Shown: one piece after another, positions 12,001 through 27,000 of the stretch
Numbering within the stretch: the first letter of the stretch is position 1
How the letters are laid out: every line of letters begins with the position of its first letter
NCBI GenBank assembly: GCA_963971305.1
Contig: OZ020306.1
Coordinates: forward strand, 5,820,842-5,884,841
Direction of reading: 5' to 3'
Length of the DNA: 64,000 nucleotides
Source of the DNA: Arcuatula senhousia
Taxonomy: Eukaryota; Mollusca; Bivalvia; Mytilida; Mytilidae
The notes under the pieces: model-generated
What the model saw: only the letters and a program-made list of their open reading frames with translations
The model's database searches: none
Told to the model about the DNA's origin: nothing
Translations under genes and position numbers: made by a program

Positions 12001-15000
12001 TTACCTTATCTCTATGTTTTATGTGTAGTAATAGCGATCTGAGTAAAATTAGCCAGCAGATCAGACCTGACTCAGGGTGGAAAGGGTTTATAGGTTGTTT
12101 AGCAGCACATAACCCCAGTTTTAGAGGATGTAGCATTGTACCTGTATTAGCACCAGGCTGGTTCCAAAATAAGCCCAGGAAAGATAAAATATATGCCAAA
12201 TCAAATTTAGACTTTCATGCCATTAAATCAGGTCTGAGCATTATAAGTTCATATAGTATCAGTTTTTAATATGATCAAATGAGTAAACAAACCCCCCTCC
12301 AGAATAAGTCAGCCACCTTTCTTTCTTAAAATTAATTTAGAAATTGTTGGCTTAATATTATCAATCTATATATTATTTATTAGAAAGAAACAAATGTAAG
12401 GAATTTTTTTTTTCAAAATCATTAAAACCAAAGGAACAAAATTCAAACACAAAATTCAAATCAACATAATAAAAGTCGAGATAAATCAAAATCACACTGA
12501 AAGTGCTCTGAACATATCCCATGCATGATCAATGATGATGAAGGTGGCATAAGTATGCTTGCTGTTATTAAAAACTTAGAATGAAAATCTAAGAGTTTAA
12601 CTCCCAAATATTTGTTCCCATACATGTACTTATATAGACATTATTGAATCATTCCAAGTATAGGAAGAAATATATAATTCTTTTGTTAAACAGCAAACAA
12701 ACTTTTGATTTATAACTTTGCCTGCTAGTTGCGGAGTAAATAAAAGAAAACCACGATAGTTAAGTTACCCTCGTTAAAATCTGCTGCTGCTGTTGATCTT
12801 TTATACAAGTCTGCAAAGTTACATGACATAGCTACATTGTAAACACAAATATGACAGGGTGTTTTCATCCAAATTACATGTATGCAATCCTAATTGTGAC
12901 AGGACAAGACATGTGTAAGTGTTCCATTCAAGTAATGACTTTTTTTTCTCCTTAACAATGCAGCCCAAACTGCATAACCAAAGTTATTTGATATTATTAA
13001 ACTTTAAGTGTGATTTTATATGGTATTGTTTTAAAGTAAACAGACAATGAATATTTTCATTTATTAAAGACACCACCAGTTTTTATATTGATATTATCTT
13101 TATATAAACCTACCATCAGGAGTAGTGACGATCGCCTCAACACTAGGTAGACTGTATGACACAGTACTGTATGCATAGACACGGAACCGATATGTTGTTG
13201 ACGGTATAACACCATCTTTGTAGAAGTATGACGTTGCTGGGGCGATGACCTGGTCCTCTAATGGTTTCCAGTTATTACTCGTTGTCTTCTCTATAACGTA
13301 GTACAGGATGGTAGGCGTTGAATTCAAGGGAGATAACCATGAAATTCTAATCCCTCCATTCTCAAAATTGGCTGTGGTGTTTCTTGGAGATGAAGGCCTT
13401 GGACCTGTTATACATAAGGAAAAGTTATATAAAATAATGGAATTTTCCGTTAGGTGTCTTTGTTCATTTAATTAGAAATTTGGTTTAAAAAGGTTTCAAT
13501 ACTTCAAATCATGGCTTAGTTGATTTTCACAACCTACATATAACAGTAGTTATTATTTGAAAATCCACCATGGAAAACAGCCAGCAGCCTTGTACATTCT
13601 GTGATATTTTAGTTTTCTAGCAAACAATATTTACACATTTTTTACAATAAAATGTTTACTCTTATGGAGATTATTAAGGAAGTTTAGATCTTATCAAACA
13701 ATCATTTGCCTAAACCTTGGAATGTTTGATACTTTGGTTGAAAATTGTGGGCTAGGGTGAGTTAGTACCTACCCAAAGGCATGGTTAACTGTAATGTACG
13801 TCTGTCCTGAGGGTTCCCTTGGGTAGGGAGGGGTCAGTACTTACCCAGGGGCCTAGTTATGATGGGAATGTATGTCTGTCCTGAGGGTTCAGTTGGCAGG
13901 GCTGACGGATAGCTATCTGCTTCTCCTACAAAGAAAGCAACAAATGATTAATACAAAACATGTACTGGTACATGTACTATAAATCTATTGATAATAATTT
14001 AAATCGGTCAACCATATTGGAATAAAAAAATACATTTTTTATAAACTATTCTTTTTTTTTACATTTTGAATGATTATTATTTAAAAGAATTCATATCAAG
14101 TTGATCAAAAATATGCAAATTTTTTAATATGCATTTATCTCTAGCATCAGTTTTAATAATTCATTTTAATGGTGCATTTATCTAGTATCAGTTTTTCATT
14201 CATTAAATTTTGACACATTTACTACATATTTATTACTCATTTATTTAATTTGCATTATATGTCAATCTATGTCTGTGAATAATTACATTTATGGATTTTA
14301 CTTTTATTAATCCAAAGGAACTGTTAAGCAGTGTTTTGCTTCTTAAATCTTCCCCTTTACCCTTTTGTTCAGAAAATAATCATGAAAAGGGTATTCTCCC
14401 CTTATTCATCAAAGAGCTATAAGATTAAATGTTTACACAGAGAAATGATGCAATAAGCAGAGAGACTTGCATGTCAAAACCAAGACATTTATTTCAGGCA
14501 AAAATGTGCTCATTTCCTCGAATAAATCTACATTTTACAAAATCAAAAATATCCATGATTAAAATTTTATAAACAAGTCAAATTGTTTTCACAATGCACA
14601 CAAATAATAACATAGTAACTGCTCAAATATTATATATTTTAAAGTAAAAAACTGTAGCAGTTAAAATTTGTGTTCATTTCACTAATTTTTGTCCATATCA
14701 CTATTACTTAGGACACTTAAGATATAAGCAGAAATAAGCACAGATAAAAAAAAACATTATAGATAGCTAGAATTGACTAAATCTACTATGATGCAAGAAA
14801 TATAAAATTAAGAAAGCAAGGAGCAACGAGTAAATGACAAATTCTCAATCATGTGAGGAGAAATACTAAAATCACCTGCAATTTTCATATAAATTTTACA
14901 CCAAATTTAACTGTTTTACAGCAATTAACCAAAATGCACAAAGATTTCTGAAGTCGTTTGATCAACATTCCTTTATATATTCCTTGACTTGGTTTATTAT

Positions 15001-18000
15001 CATATTTCAAGTCATTATCATGTCTGAGTATGATACTTTAGACAAAACAAAGTAAGGTATCTTATTTGTCATATAGAAATCTGATTCTATAATTCTTCAA
15101 CTTACATCTAAAGTAGATTAAATTAAAAATCAGTTAAATAGCTTTGCACTTAAAACAAATACAATTTTCTGACTTAAAATTGTTAGGATTTAAAAGTTGA
15201 GAACTGCTTCAGAAACAGACATATATAAATTACTTCCTTTTTCGCACAATGAAATTGAATGAAATATTGCTTAGCAGTCAGAATGGTAACAACATTTATA
15301 CTTGTGCATTGTGGGAAAAGTGCAAGGTATAAAAAGATGAAAATACCAAGATTGTGTCGTCTTGATGTTTGGGTACGATTCCCTGATTTGCATGTAAATA
15401 ATGAAGTGCTCTATAAACCATACTGAATTCATGTTACAACATGTATTGTGTTCTATTATAGATTATGATTTTCAAAACAAAATAGAATATAATACATTTG
15501 TAATAATAAAGCTCTAAAGTCGACTAAAATGTCAGATTTTAACCCTTTCTGAATATTATTGAATAATTCTTGAAGTTACCCATTGGAAATGGTGTTCAGT
15601 GTTGGCAATGATTATGAAAACATAAATATAAAGCCTTTGGTTAATTTTAAGAAAAATAACATACCAGTATGTAATCAATTATACATATATTTTTTTATCT
15701 TATTTCAATTTCTTATGACAATGACACATTGACAGAGAAAATATATCATATTCTTTCAACAACTGTGTTGGCCCTGGGGACAAATAGATACTTTACAATC
15801 TGTTATACTACTGACCAACAAAACAATTAGTCAAACTGCAATGACAAGCTCTCAGGGTGTACCAAAACAGATGTACAAACTTGGACCTTGCTTTCACTTG
15901 AAACTTTTTTAAAATCTGCAGTATTTTATTTTTAAGATAAAAGCTTCTTTATTTTGTATGTGAAAATGTGACTATATTAATGACATTTAGCACATTAATC
16001 AAGCAAAGACTATACATGTAAAATTAGTATAGCAGGAGTAAAGATATGTTAGAAGGTGTTCAATTACAATACATGTGTTTGAAAATTTAGTTATAAAACC
16101 AAATTGGACAATTTTTCTTATTAATATCACATCTTGCTTTAAATGTTTTTGTTTTCTAATGATTCATGATAACATGCATTCAATGATTTCTGGGAAAGTA
16201 CAATTAGGCAGCAGCATTCATAGTTTAGACAATTCTCCATACCTAGGGTCCGAGCCAGGGCTACAGCACTGAAATTACCATCACCGTACTGGTTCCTGGA
16301 GAGAACTTTAAACTCATACAATGTGTCTGGCTCCAGTCTGAAGACTTTATAATTGGTAGCGTTCACAACTCTCATGGTAATCCATTGGCTGATCTCTCCA
16401 TTAACACTTCTATACCTGTAAAATAAACAGTTACGTTTCCAAATTCTGATTTCAAATATTTCCCAAGAGCATGCCTAAAAGTCCCCTGCCTTGTGACCTT
16501 TAACCTATTAACCCCCAAATCATTTCATTCCCTTAACTCACAAGCTTCAATGTGTGCAAGTTTCATGAAATTCAAAAATGCATTTAAATAAAGTTACTTG
16601 TCGTACAGACAGTGAAAACATTAAAAAACACAAAGATGAATTCTATATTCCCCCCCTTTCGTTTAAAATAAGAGAAAAAAAAAAGAATCTAATACATGTA
16701 ATGTATAAAGATACCCAGCCATTTCAAAAGAAATGTTGTTTTAGAAGGCCTTGCATTAAAGTTTTTTTATAATGTTGAAAATAAAATTTGATATTCATTT
16801 ATTGAAGTAAACCAAACAGCTGTTTGGATATGGCTTTACATGTGTATATTTTAATATTAATTGGAACTGTTTTAACAGGAGATTTCAAATTACCAACAAA
16901 AAAAATAATAAGCATTCCTAATGAAACATCTATTCACTACTTGTTCATCAAAAACAAATTTGTACCACAAAGAGCTGACAGTTTTATTTTGTACTGCATA
17001 AACACAATGTTGGCTCTGGAGAATTGTAAATGCACCATTCCTAAAGGGATTTTAAGAGATATGGTTGCATTATACATGGATATTGTATGATAACAAAATG
17101 CACTTTTATCTGTCTTAAATTATTCACCAACAGTCAAGTGATGTACATACCAGATGATAAAACTCTGATCGCTTCCTCCATTATAAGCAGGGATCCAGCT
17201 TACAGAGGCGTCAAACCAGCTGGTTACCACGGAAACATTGTATGGAGCATGGGGTGTGGTACCTGAAGCAATAATGAAATCATGACATAACAATACAAAT
17301 ACATAAACAAGAAATAAAAAGTCATTTGTTATGTCAAAAAATGGACAAAATCATGGCTAACTTTGCTGTACACGTGTTTGAAAAGAGCCTTAATGAAGAC
17401 ACTTGATTACAATTTTGATATATCAGAAAGAATGGCATACTTAAGGCTTTTTTCACTTTCTCTGAAAGTGATTAGGTTTCAAAATTGATGCCTGAAATAG
17501 TTAGGGTATAAGTAATTTATGAACATTTACAGTTTTCAAAATAATTGCATAACAGTCATAATTTGGCAGGAAAATGTTTTGGTATTTTGGGGTTTGGGTT
17601 TTTTTTTGGGGGGGGGTGGCTTTTATCATACCCTAATAAGAACATGTGGAGTTTTATAAAACTTTGTAAAACTGCTCTCTAAAATATAATAAACACTTTG
17701 AATACAAGTAAAAAAGATAAAACTCCTAAAAATATACAAAACATTTCGAGGTAAAATCTATAGCAAAGTTTTGTGATTGGGTCCCTTATCATCTAACATA
17801 TGTTAATAAAGATTTATTAAGCTTTTTATCTTGATATAGTACTGTTAGACTCTCCAAACACTTGAGGTAACATATTATAACCTACTTTCTACAATCAGTG
17901 TAGTTGGAGTTACTATCCTGGTATAGTCATTCTTAGCTTCACATTCATACACGCCATGGTCCTGTTTCTCTATGTTAATGATAGTTAGATTCCCTCCACT

Positions 18001-21000
18001 TCTACGAGCTCTGCTGTTGAAGTCTATATTTCCTGATACCTTAAAGTAAAATAATCCCCTAGATTACAAACCAATCTTTGCAATGAGATGCTCATGATGC
18101 TAGCTTTCTCGATAGTTAAAGCCCCTCCGTGACTTTAAGATGAAGAACAGCAAGTAAAGCACAGTTCCTTGTCTTGTTTGTATTGTTATTGTTTGTCTGG
18201 CTTATATATATTCCATATCCTTTTTTGCAATGAGAATTTCTCTTCAAAAGACAGGCGTTGTTGTAAACAATACCTTCCAAATTTGAATTAGTTATGAATA
18301 TGTAAACAAAAACATTATGTTACACATTTGTCCTATTAATCTTTATGTTTATGCCTTTTGATTCATGATAAATGCCTGTTTTATCATGTTTATAAACTTT
18401 AGCTATATTCCATGATGAATTACTGCAGAGGTGTGAGCCTTGAGTACATCAATAAAATTTTGTTACTCTTTTTGAAGTAAAAAATAAGGACCTTTTTAAC
18501 CAATAATTTTTTACTATTTTCAGTATGGATGCACATTCTCTCAGACCTTGTGATGACCATACAAATCTTAAACCCACCAACGATAGAAGTCTACATTAGA
18601 TATCAGTTTTACTTGTATTACCTTCCTCCAGGATATAGATGGCGGTGGTGTTCCTGTTGCTTCACACATCATTGTTACGTTATCGTTTGGTCTTCTAACG
18701 TACATATTGTCTGGTCTGATAGAAAATCTTGGTGGGTCTGAATAATGAGAAAAAACTATGCTACAATCAAAGCTCCAGGTGACAAACAAAATTACAACAA
18801 AAGTACAGACAACAAATTATGCTATGCTTGACACAGTTTGGACTATATTAGACTCACTAGAGTTGTTCTAGTCAAAATATGAAGAGCATAACTTCAGAAC
18901 AAAAATTTCCGAATTGTGCCCCTAAATTATTATCAAAATTAACCCATGCATGAGGTACATAGGACAAATCTTAGGGTTTTGAATTCTGAAATTTACAGAC
19001 AATTCCATCCATGTAAGATGGTTTAACAGACAAATTAAACTGTTTAATCATGACATTCTGCTAGGACTCTTATTTCATACAATATGTTTCAAATAATTTT
19101 GGTCATTATAATGCTTGAGTGTGACTGTTATTGTCTTTGTTAGATTGAACATTCCACCGTAAAACTTTATATATAATCAATATTTTATGAGAAGATTAGG
19201 AAAACGTTAATTGATTACTTAAATTATCTGCAAACATGAAAAACTTAGCTAATTACTGATTGTACTATAGATTTTACATTGTGCTTGTTCAAAACTGAAT
19301 TTTTCCTTAATTGAAGTCTCTTTTGGTCCTTGTCCTGCCTAGGATGACATGCATGCTGGCCGCTTATAGCATGATGATATATTTCAAAAACTTGCATGTT
19401 CAAATTTACATACTGACATATACTTAGCTTAAATCCTAGTTCATTAAAACCATTTACCTTTGACTACAACTTGTATCAGTGGTGATGGTTGTCCGTTCCC
19501 GACCGAGCTGACGGGCGTACAGCTGTAACTTCCCTCGTCTGACTTCTGTACACTGTTCACCAGCAGCGAGCCGTTACTCAGCTGGTTCATAGTGGGATCA
19601 AACTGAACCAGGAACCGGTCTTTAGTCCAGATGATCTCCGACACAGGAGGATTAGCATCGACTAGGCAGTCTAACCTCTCTCGAAAACCTAGTGACCATA
19701 CTACTATACTGGGCATGACTAAAATTTTGGGTGGATCTATAAAAAATAGATAAATGTAGTTATCATTAATAATAGATAGCATCTATTTGATTTTGGACTC
19801 TAAAGTGCATATCTTTGAATTGTTTAATTGGTTTTGTAATGATGTTTTTTTTTTTGTCTGGCATTTTCTGAAATGTAGTTTTAAAACCTAACTTGTCAAG
19901 TTATGCAATTGTTTGTAAATGCTAAACACTTATCAAAGAGACACGACAAAGCTCGATCAAGTCTCAACGAAGATAAAATCAGCTTTCTCACAGAACATGA
20001 CTTGCCATTTAATAATCAAAGGAAGATTCTGCCATAAAAACAGAGATCAGAAAATTTCCTGACTTTAATATAATCCTTATCATATAAACTTGTGTACCCT
20101 AAAGAATTTATTTAATCAAGATCTAACAGGATAATAGTTAGTGTTGGGAATCTATATCCATAACATGCATGAAATGGAAACTTGTTTTATTAATTGATAC
20201 AAAAATTGTTATCTCTTAAGTCTGGGTAGTTAGCCTAGTTTGTTCTTTAATAAAGAGGCTGAAATACATCAGAATTTTGTATTTGTCTTCACCATGGACT
20301 TGAACAATTCTAGAAAATTTCCCCAACAATATTGCAGCTATGTTACATGTAACATAAAAATTGGTTAGTTCAATTGGAACTTATTTAACTATTCTTAATC
20401 ATGACCAATTTAAAATGTGTTAAATATGACCATTATGTCACACATCTAACCTATTTTCTAAATCTCTATACTTTTTGCATTGATAGACACATACATATAA
20501 ACATATCTTACATGTGACATTAAGGAAGGCTGAAGCCTCTGGATCCTGCCCAACTCCATTACTTGGGCGACATGTATACCACCCCATGTCATCTTTGTTG
20601 ACGGACGAAAGAACAAGGTTGCCATCTAGCTGTATAAACACACGCTGACCAAAACCAGGGTACGTGTTGACATTACGGTTGTTAAAATACCAGCGATATG
20701 TAATGTTGTTAGGGAATGCATCGGCCCCACATCCTAGTTCTACTCGCTGACCCTCGACTGATGTAGTATTGGACGGTGGACTTAGGATATAGGCAGCACC
20801 TGAGAAAGACAAAATCAAGATTGTAATGATACATGAACTGTGAGATAAATCTAAATATGCCTGTAGCCAATGAATACTGACTCGGAAATTTATTTTTTTT
20901 ACTTCTTCAATTGTATAGTGGACTTAGGATGTAGTCAACACCATAACATTGTAAAGAACTACAAAATTAAGATACATCGTAGACATGATAAATGAACTGT

Positions 21001-24000
21001 CAATTAAGCTTCCCCATTCCTGTAGTACTTAACAAACATCGAAGCAAATCAAACTTTAATTCAATATTGTCATGTAAACATGCATGTCAAACCAACTTTA
21101 AATTTTAATTCAGAGAATTATCACAATTGACTACTTAAACATGCTTTATGACAATAAGCTGACAAGTATTTTAGTTGCGATTCTGTTACCTCGATTTTTA
21201 TAATAAATTAACATATTGTGTGACAAGTTACATTTGTGGGGAAGACATCAGTGATTCCGGGTAATTATTCCACTAATTTCTACTTTATGACAAGACTCTT
21301 GACATTATACCAATACTGATCAGGAATTAATACCAAACTTTGTTGATTTAAACATTAAAAACAAACGTCCCATGAAAATAGATGGCGTAATAAAGGGAGG
21401 TAATTTGCTTTAATAGGGATGGATTTGTCAAGACGTTTATGATGAGATGATTACGATTATGGATTCGTATATGGAAACAAAAGATTAGTATTATATAACC
21501 CTATACATTTTATAGGAGCTGATTCCATTAGCAGTATTACTACAAAACTTTATATGCAGCTTTGCCTGCAGTTAATGTAACAGTAGAAGTCAGTAACTGA
21601 TGAATGTACTTAGGTGATCAAATAAAGGACAGCTTTATACTGTTATGTTATGATGATGATGTAGATGATGGAAGATCTCTTTAAGATGTTTTATGTGTAA
21701 GATTTATAAATTTTGAAGTCGACTGAAAATTGAACCTAAATACCACTTTGTTCGTCTTTTTTCTAGTTTGTTAAGTTTATTCCACAGAGACTCTTGTCCT
21801 TGAAAAGGTAACTGACTTAGCTTATATTACAGAGACAAATAGTTAAGCAAAAGTAGAAATCAACTACTGTGGTCTGGGTACCAACGCCCAGGTACCAATT
21901 TTCTTTGGTTACTGAAAAAATGCCATGTGACACACACACACACTGGTTCATTTAATATCAAGGTTCTGAAGTCTGAAATTTCTTTTTGTGGGGAACCTAA
22001 TTTTGTGGAACAGCCCTGTGAAAAAACAATGAAATCAAAGTACACTGTATGTAATCTACCATACCTTCAACAATAAGATCTATCCTTTGTGAGATACTCC
22101 CGATACTATTAGAGAACTGACAGATATACGTCCCACCATCTGACTGTTGTAAGTCTCTAATCTCTAATTCTGTAACGTCCTCAGAGACTGTGAATCGGGA
22201 CGAACTTCTGATCTCCTTATTGTCCTTGACCCAGTACCCTGTCGGCTGTGGCGTTCCTGAGACTTTACAGTACAGTAACACTGTTGATCCCTGCTGCTGT
22301 TTGTATTTACTAGGACTGCTGTGTGTTATCTTTGGGGGAGCTGAAAATATAGGAAAAAGAGGTATTAGACCTGCAGTGCTTCATAGTCCTATCTATTAAA
22401 GCTAGTAAAAAATCTGTCAAAGTCAAAAATGGCCGGATCCGGCCAAAAATGGGTCAAAGACAGAAATGGCTGGATTTCGTTTAACAGGAAGTATATATGA
22501 GCCACAGTCAAATCCCTTGTTATGGGAGCCCATGCTGATGCTGCATACCAAATATCAAGAGGCTGTGATTAGTAGTTGCTGAGAAAACTGTTACGAAAAT
22601 TTTCTATTATTGAACATTAGTCTTAAAAATTAACTAAGTTGTTTAACAAGTAGTAGGTGAGCAATAGACCTGAAATCGTATCCCACATTATGGGAGCCCA
22701 TGCTGATGCTGCATACCAAATATCAAGAGGCTCTGATTAGTAGTTGCCGAAAGTATTTTCCCCGCCCATCAGCTGCCCGCCCGACATTCACCATTTTATA
22801 ACCCGGATTTTCACAAGTAAAATCAGGAAAAATTTTAAAAGTGCATATAGTGTCCCTGCAATATTACCATTTTCCATTTTACTTTTGTAACAATCGAAAG
22901 TTTAACCAATGACAAACTTATAAATACCTAAGTATGTGAGAAGTTTTACTACAACCTCTGATTTTTAAAATTTTACGATTTAACGTCACATCATAACATA
23001 CCTGTTGCTAGTTATGATCTAAAATTGTCTAATCACAAACTTGATTTAATTAGAAAGTCACTACTTTTGGATGATACATAGTTCATTCAAAGGTAGCACA
23101 TGTAAAATCATTTGTATGATTGGCTTGTAGTGAGCAACTCAGCTTACATGGGAAAGGAATTATTAAAATGACTTTGATAATATAAGAAAGTTTAAATGGT
23201 GACTTTATAAAGACAAATGTACATACTTACAAGGTGTTTTAATGAAAAACAAAGATGTGATAAATACATTGTATCAGTTTTGCCCTGATGAGCCTTAGCA
23301 GTTGTATTTCAGATAAGATGTGGATAATCTCTGGTTCTATTTTATCAGCTCTGAATCCCTTTGTTCTTTTCAAAGAATTGCAATTACATCCACTTTATTG
23401 TAAATTAAGAATGATTCAACTGAAGACCATGTTAGGCAAGCAGATTCTCTTTTACATACATGTATTTTTCTATTTCAATATTAAGATTTTTTTCCGGAAA
23501 TCTTTTCATTACTACAAAAACCCAACACACCTGAATTGCATAACAGTAATACATGTATCTATATTAAATCCCTAAAACTGTCAACTCAGCAAAATAGAAT
23601 TTGGAAAAAATCTACCTATTTCACCTCAATATAATCTAAGGAAATTTGTAGTTTAACCTGTCAACTTAAGTTAAACATTCATCTTTTACTTTAATGCAGT
23701 CGGATTCACAAACCTTTCAAATTAAATAGAGATTTAAAAACTGGTATTTAAATGTTTAAATAAATGTTTGCAAAAGTCTTTTTCTGATATCTTAGCTTTC
23801 ATTCAAATTAAAGAAAAGAATGTGAATTTTTAATCAGACTTTAAATCTGAGTTTTAGGTTTTGATCCTCCAAAATATTCAAATTATTTCATGTATTTGAA
23901 GCTTGAGCAAAAGGAATTATTTTGTCTTCCTGCAATGTTTTTCTTTCCTTAAAAAATCTTCAGCGTGCTAAGACTGTTGTGAATGTTAACATCAGTTAAG

Positions 24001-27000
24001 TTGATCTAAATAAATAATAAAACAAGAATTCTAGGCATTTTAAGGCCCTGGAGTAATTAGTTTCATTAAATATAAATAAACAAAGGAGTGCAGACAAATT
24101 ATAAACCAGTAAATTTAACAGCAGTGTGCAGTTGTGGAATGCAGGCAATGTTTCACACAGATAAAACTTGATCAGGTGAAATATTTGGTGGATGTGTATT
24201 CAGTTTACCTTGGCCAAGAGTCTGTAAACAGCAATTAAATCCTAACCACAACCACAAAATAAAACATCTCCAATCCATAGCCTAGCCATTTAATAGGTCA
24301 CTCTACAGCCCCCTCCAAATTTACTAGGTCACTACAATTTACTATGTGTGTAGTCAGTCATTCATTCAAATTTTGGAATGTTCTACTTTCACCTGGAGGG
24401 GGGTTGTCCAAAATTTTGTTAAATCCACCAAAAAGATTAATAAGTCATAAATGATTTCAATATGTTGTAAAGATTAATAGATAAAAGATAAATGAGATTA
24501 TAAGTGTTGTATAAATATAGGTGTCAATTCCCCCTGATCCCATTAAAGGTGTGACTTTGGTCTGATCCCCCTAATTCTTTGTTACCTGGACCCCTACCTT
24601 AAAATACACCTGTCTTATCTTTCATATCTTATAATAACTTTCTATGGATCAAATCAAAGCTTTAAATATGTCCCGTTATTGATTAAAAATTTCTATTGAA
24701 ATATATTTTTTGAGTAGAGCACACTTAAAATATTTTTGTAGTGACTCAAATTGTGACAGATTTATTAATATTTCATATAATTTTTAATATGTTTTAACTA
24801 TTGATGAAATTAATTTCATAAGCATAAATTCATAAATCTAAAATCTTTTATGTTCGTCTCATTAAAAAAAAATCATATTGCTATTCTGGCATAAATAATT
24901 GGAATGGAAAAGAGAATTATTTAAAATAGTTAAAAACAACCATTTATCTGCAATTCAACTCTTAATAAAGTTAACTCAACAAAAAATGAGGAAATGAATA
25001 GATTGATTTAATCATAAAACCCCTAATGAAATCAACAAGGCCCCAAAGCAGAGAAGAATTGAAAAATATAACTTTATAGTTCAAATTACCCCAATCAAAT
25101 GAATTATTGTCTAACATTACAGCATTTTATGACCCTTACAATGAAAATGGAGATTGTAAAATTTGACTATGGTACATTAAGAAAAAGACATTAGGAATCA
25201 GTAATGTAATGTTTATAGAAGTCCATAACTGTCATTAGGGGGATGTAATTGGTAACGTTTAGTTAATATGACACTAATATTATAGTCTGAGGTCTATATA
25301 GGGGTGGACAAGTGTTTAAAGACATACAAGGAAAGACAACTCAATAAAAATCTAGCACTAGTCCATGTTTCTTGCTTTCTCATTATAACACAAGAAAATT
25401 CTATTCATACTTCCTGGGAGTTTATGTAAAATTAAATTGATCCTGATACCCATGCTTATATAAACTCCAATTTGTCATCAATACAAAGTAGTGAATCACA
25501 AAAAGCATGCTTTATATAAAATGAAGACAAGGCCAAAAATTAAAACTCATTTCTCTTCTGAAACATCCAAAGACCAACAATATAAATTGATGAAGAACCA
25601 CAGTATTGATCATTTAAAGAATGAAGTTTGTAATATAAACTCATTAATGTGTCCAACGGCGAAGATCTGACCCTGAATACAAATGGATAGAAATTAATTA
25701 CTCTACTCCGATAACCATTCTAAGTCACCGTTTTATAATTTAAATGAAAACGAAATGGAATTCTAGTGTTTAATTTAAATGCATGTTTCAGCACTCTAAT
25801 GAAAATTCAATATTTCCTTCAAGTAAATAAAACATAATGCTAACGTTGTGAGATCTGTGCATTGATAGAACTGATCACTCGAAACGATTAACAAAAATCA
25901 TACAAAAGATATCAAAGCAATTAATCATATGAAAAACAAACATCTCTGGAACACGGCCAATATTTATGGGACAGTTTTCAGAATTTAAAATTGAGTTAAG
26001 TTACTCCTGGGAACTTAGAATCAGGTGGAGTAATTAGTTAAGCAGTATCTGAAAACAAGAGGCTCCAATTTGTCTTTATATAACAAAACTAAACCGATAT
26101 CTGATAGTGATACAGTGTACTATTAGTGGTTAATCATGGGAACAACACATGGATATAAAACAAAATGTACCAAGATATTTTTCTCATCTGAGGACTTGAT
26201 TTGAATGGTCAAAGGGGGATAACTCTAAGAAACAAGAGTTAACACTAAAGTATGTCTCGCCTGACGGCACCATCAGAAACAATTATTCTTTCTTACTTCC
26301 ATTATATTTTGAATTTACATGGATTTTCAGTTTCTGAGATCAAAAGATGTTTATAGAACTTAAACATTGCAAATATATGCAATAAAAATAACCAAAGTCA
26401 CTCAACCGGAAAATCAAGGTCAAGGTCAAAAGATGGGGATGCAACTGGGCTAAGCTACTACTGGGGCACATGCATACCAAGTTTCATCAACCTAGGACCT
26501 ATAGTTCTTGAGATATGGAGGTGCTCTCAAAACTTTTCCATTGCTATTATATGTATTGAATATTGTCAAAGTCACTCAACCGGAAAATCAAGGTCAAGGT
26601 CAAAAGATGGGGATGCAACTGGGCTAAGCTACTACTGGGGCATATGCATACCAAGTTTCATCAAACTAGGACCTATAGTTCTTGAGATATGGAGGTGCTC
26701 GCAAAACTTTTCCATTGCTATTATATGTATTGAAAATTGTCAAAGTCACTCAACCGGAAAATCAAGGTCAAGGTCAAAAGATGGGGATGCAACTGTGCTA
26801 AGCTACTACTGGGGCATATGCATACCAAGTTTCATCAACCTAGGACCTATAGTTCTTGAGATATGGAGGTGCTCGCAAAACTTTTCCATTGCTATTATAT
26901 GTATTGAAAATTGTCAAAGTCACTCAACCATAAAATCAAGGTCAAGGTCAAAAGATGGGGATGCAACTGTGCTAAGCTACTACTGGGGCATATGCATACC

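Noticed and set aside
11885..12269. Overlapping frames on both strands in a Turtle intron
   Set aside because: Neither is flanked by good splice sites in a phase usable by the Turtle gene; the block looks like an old repeat.
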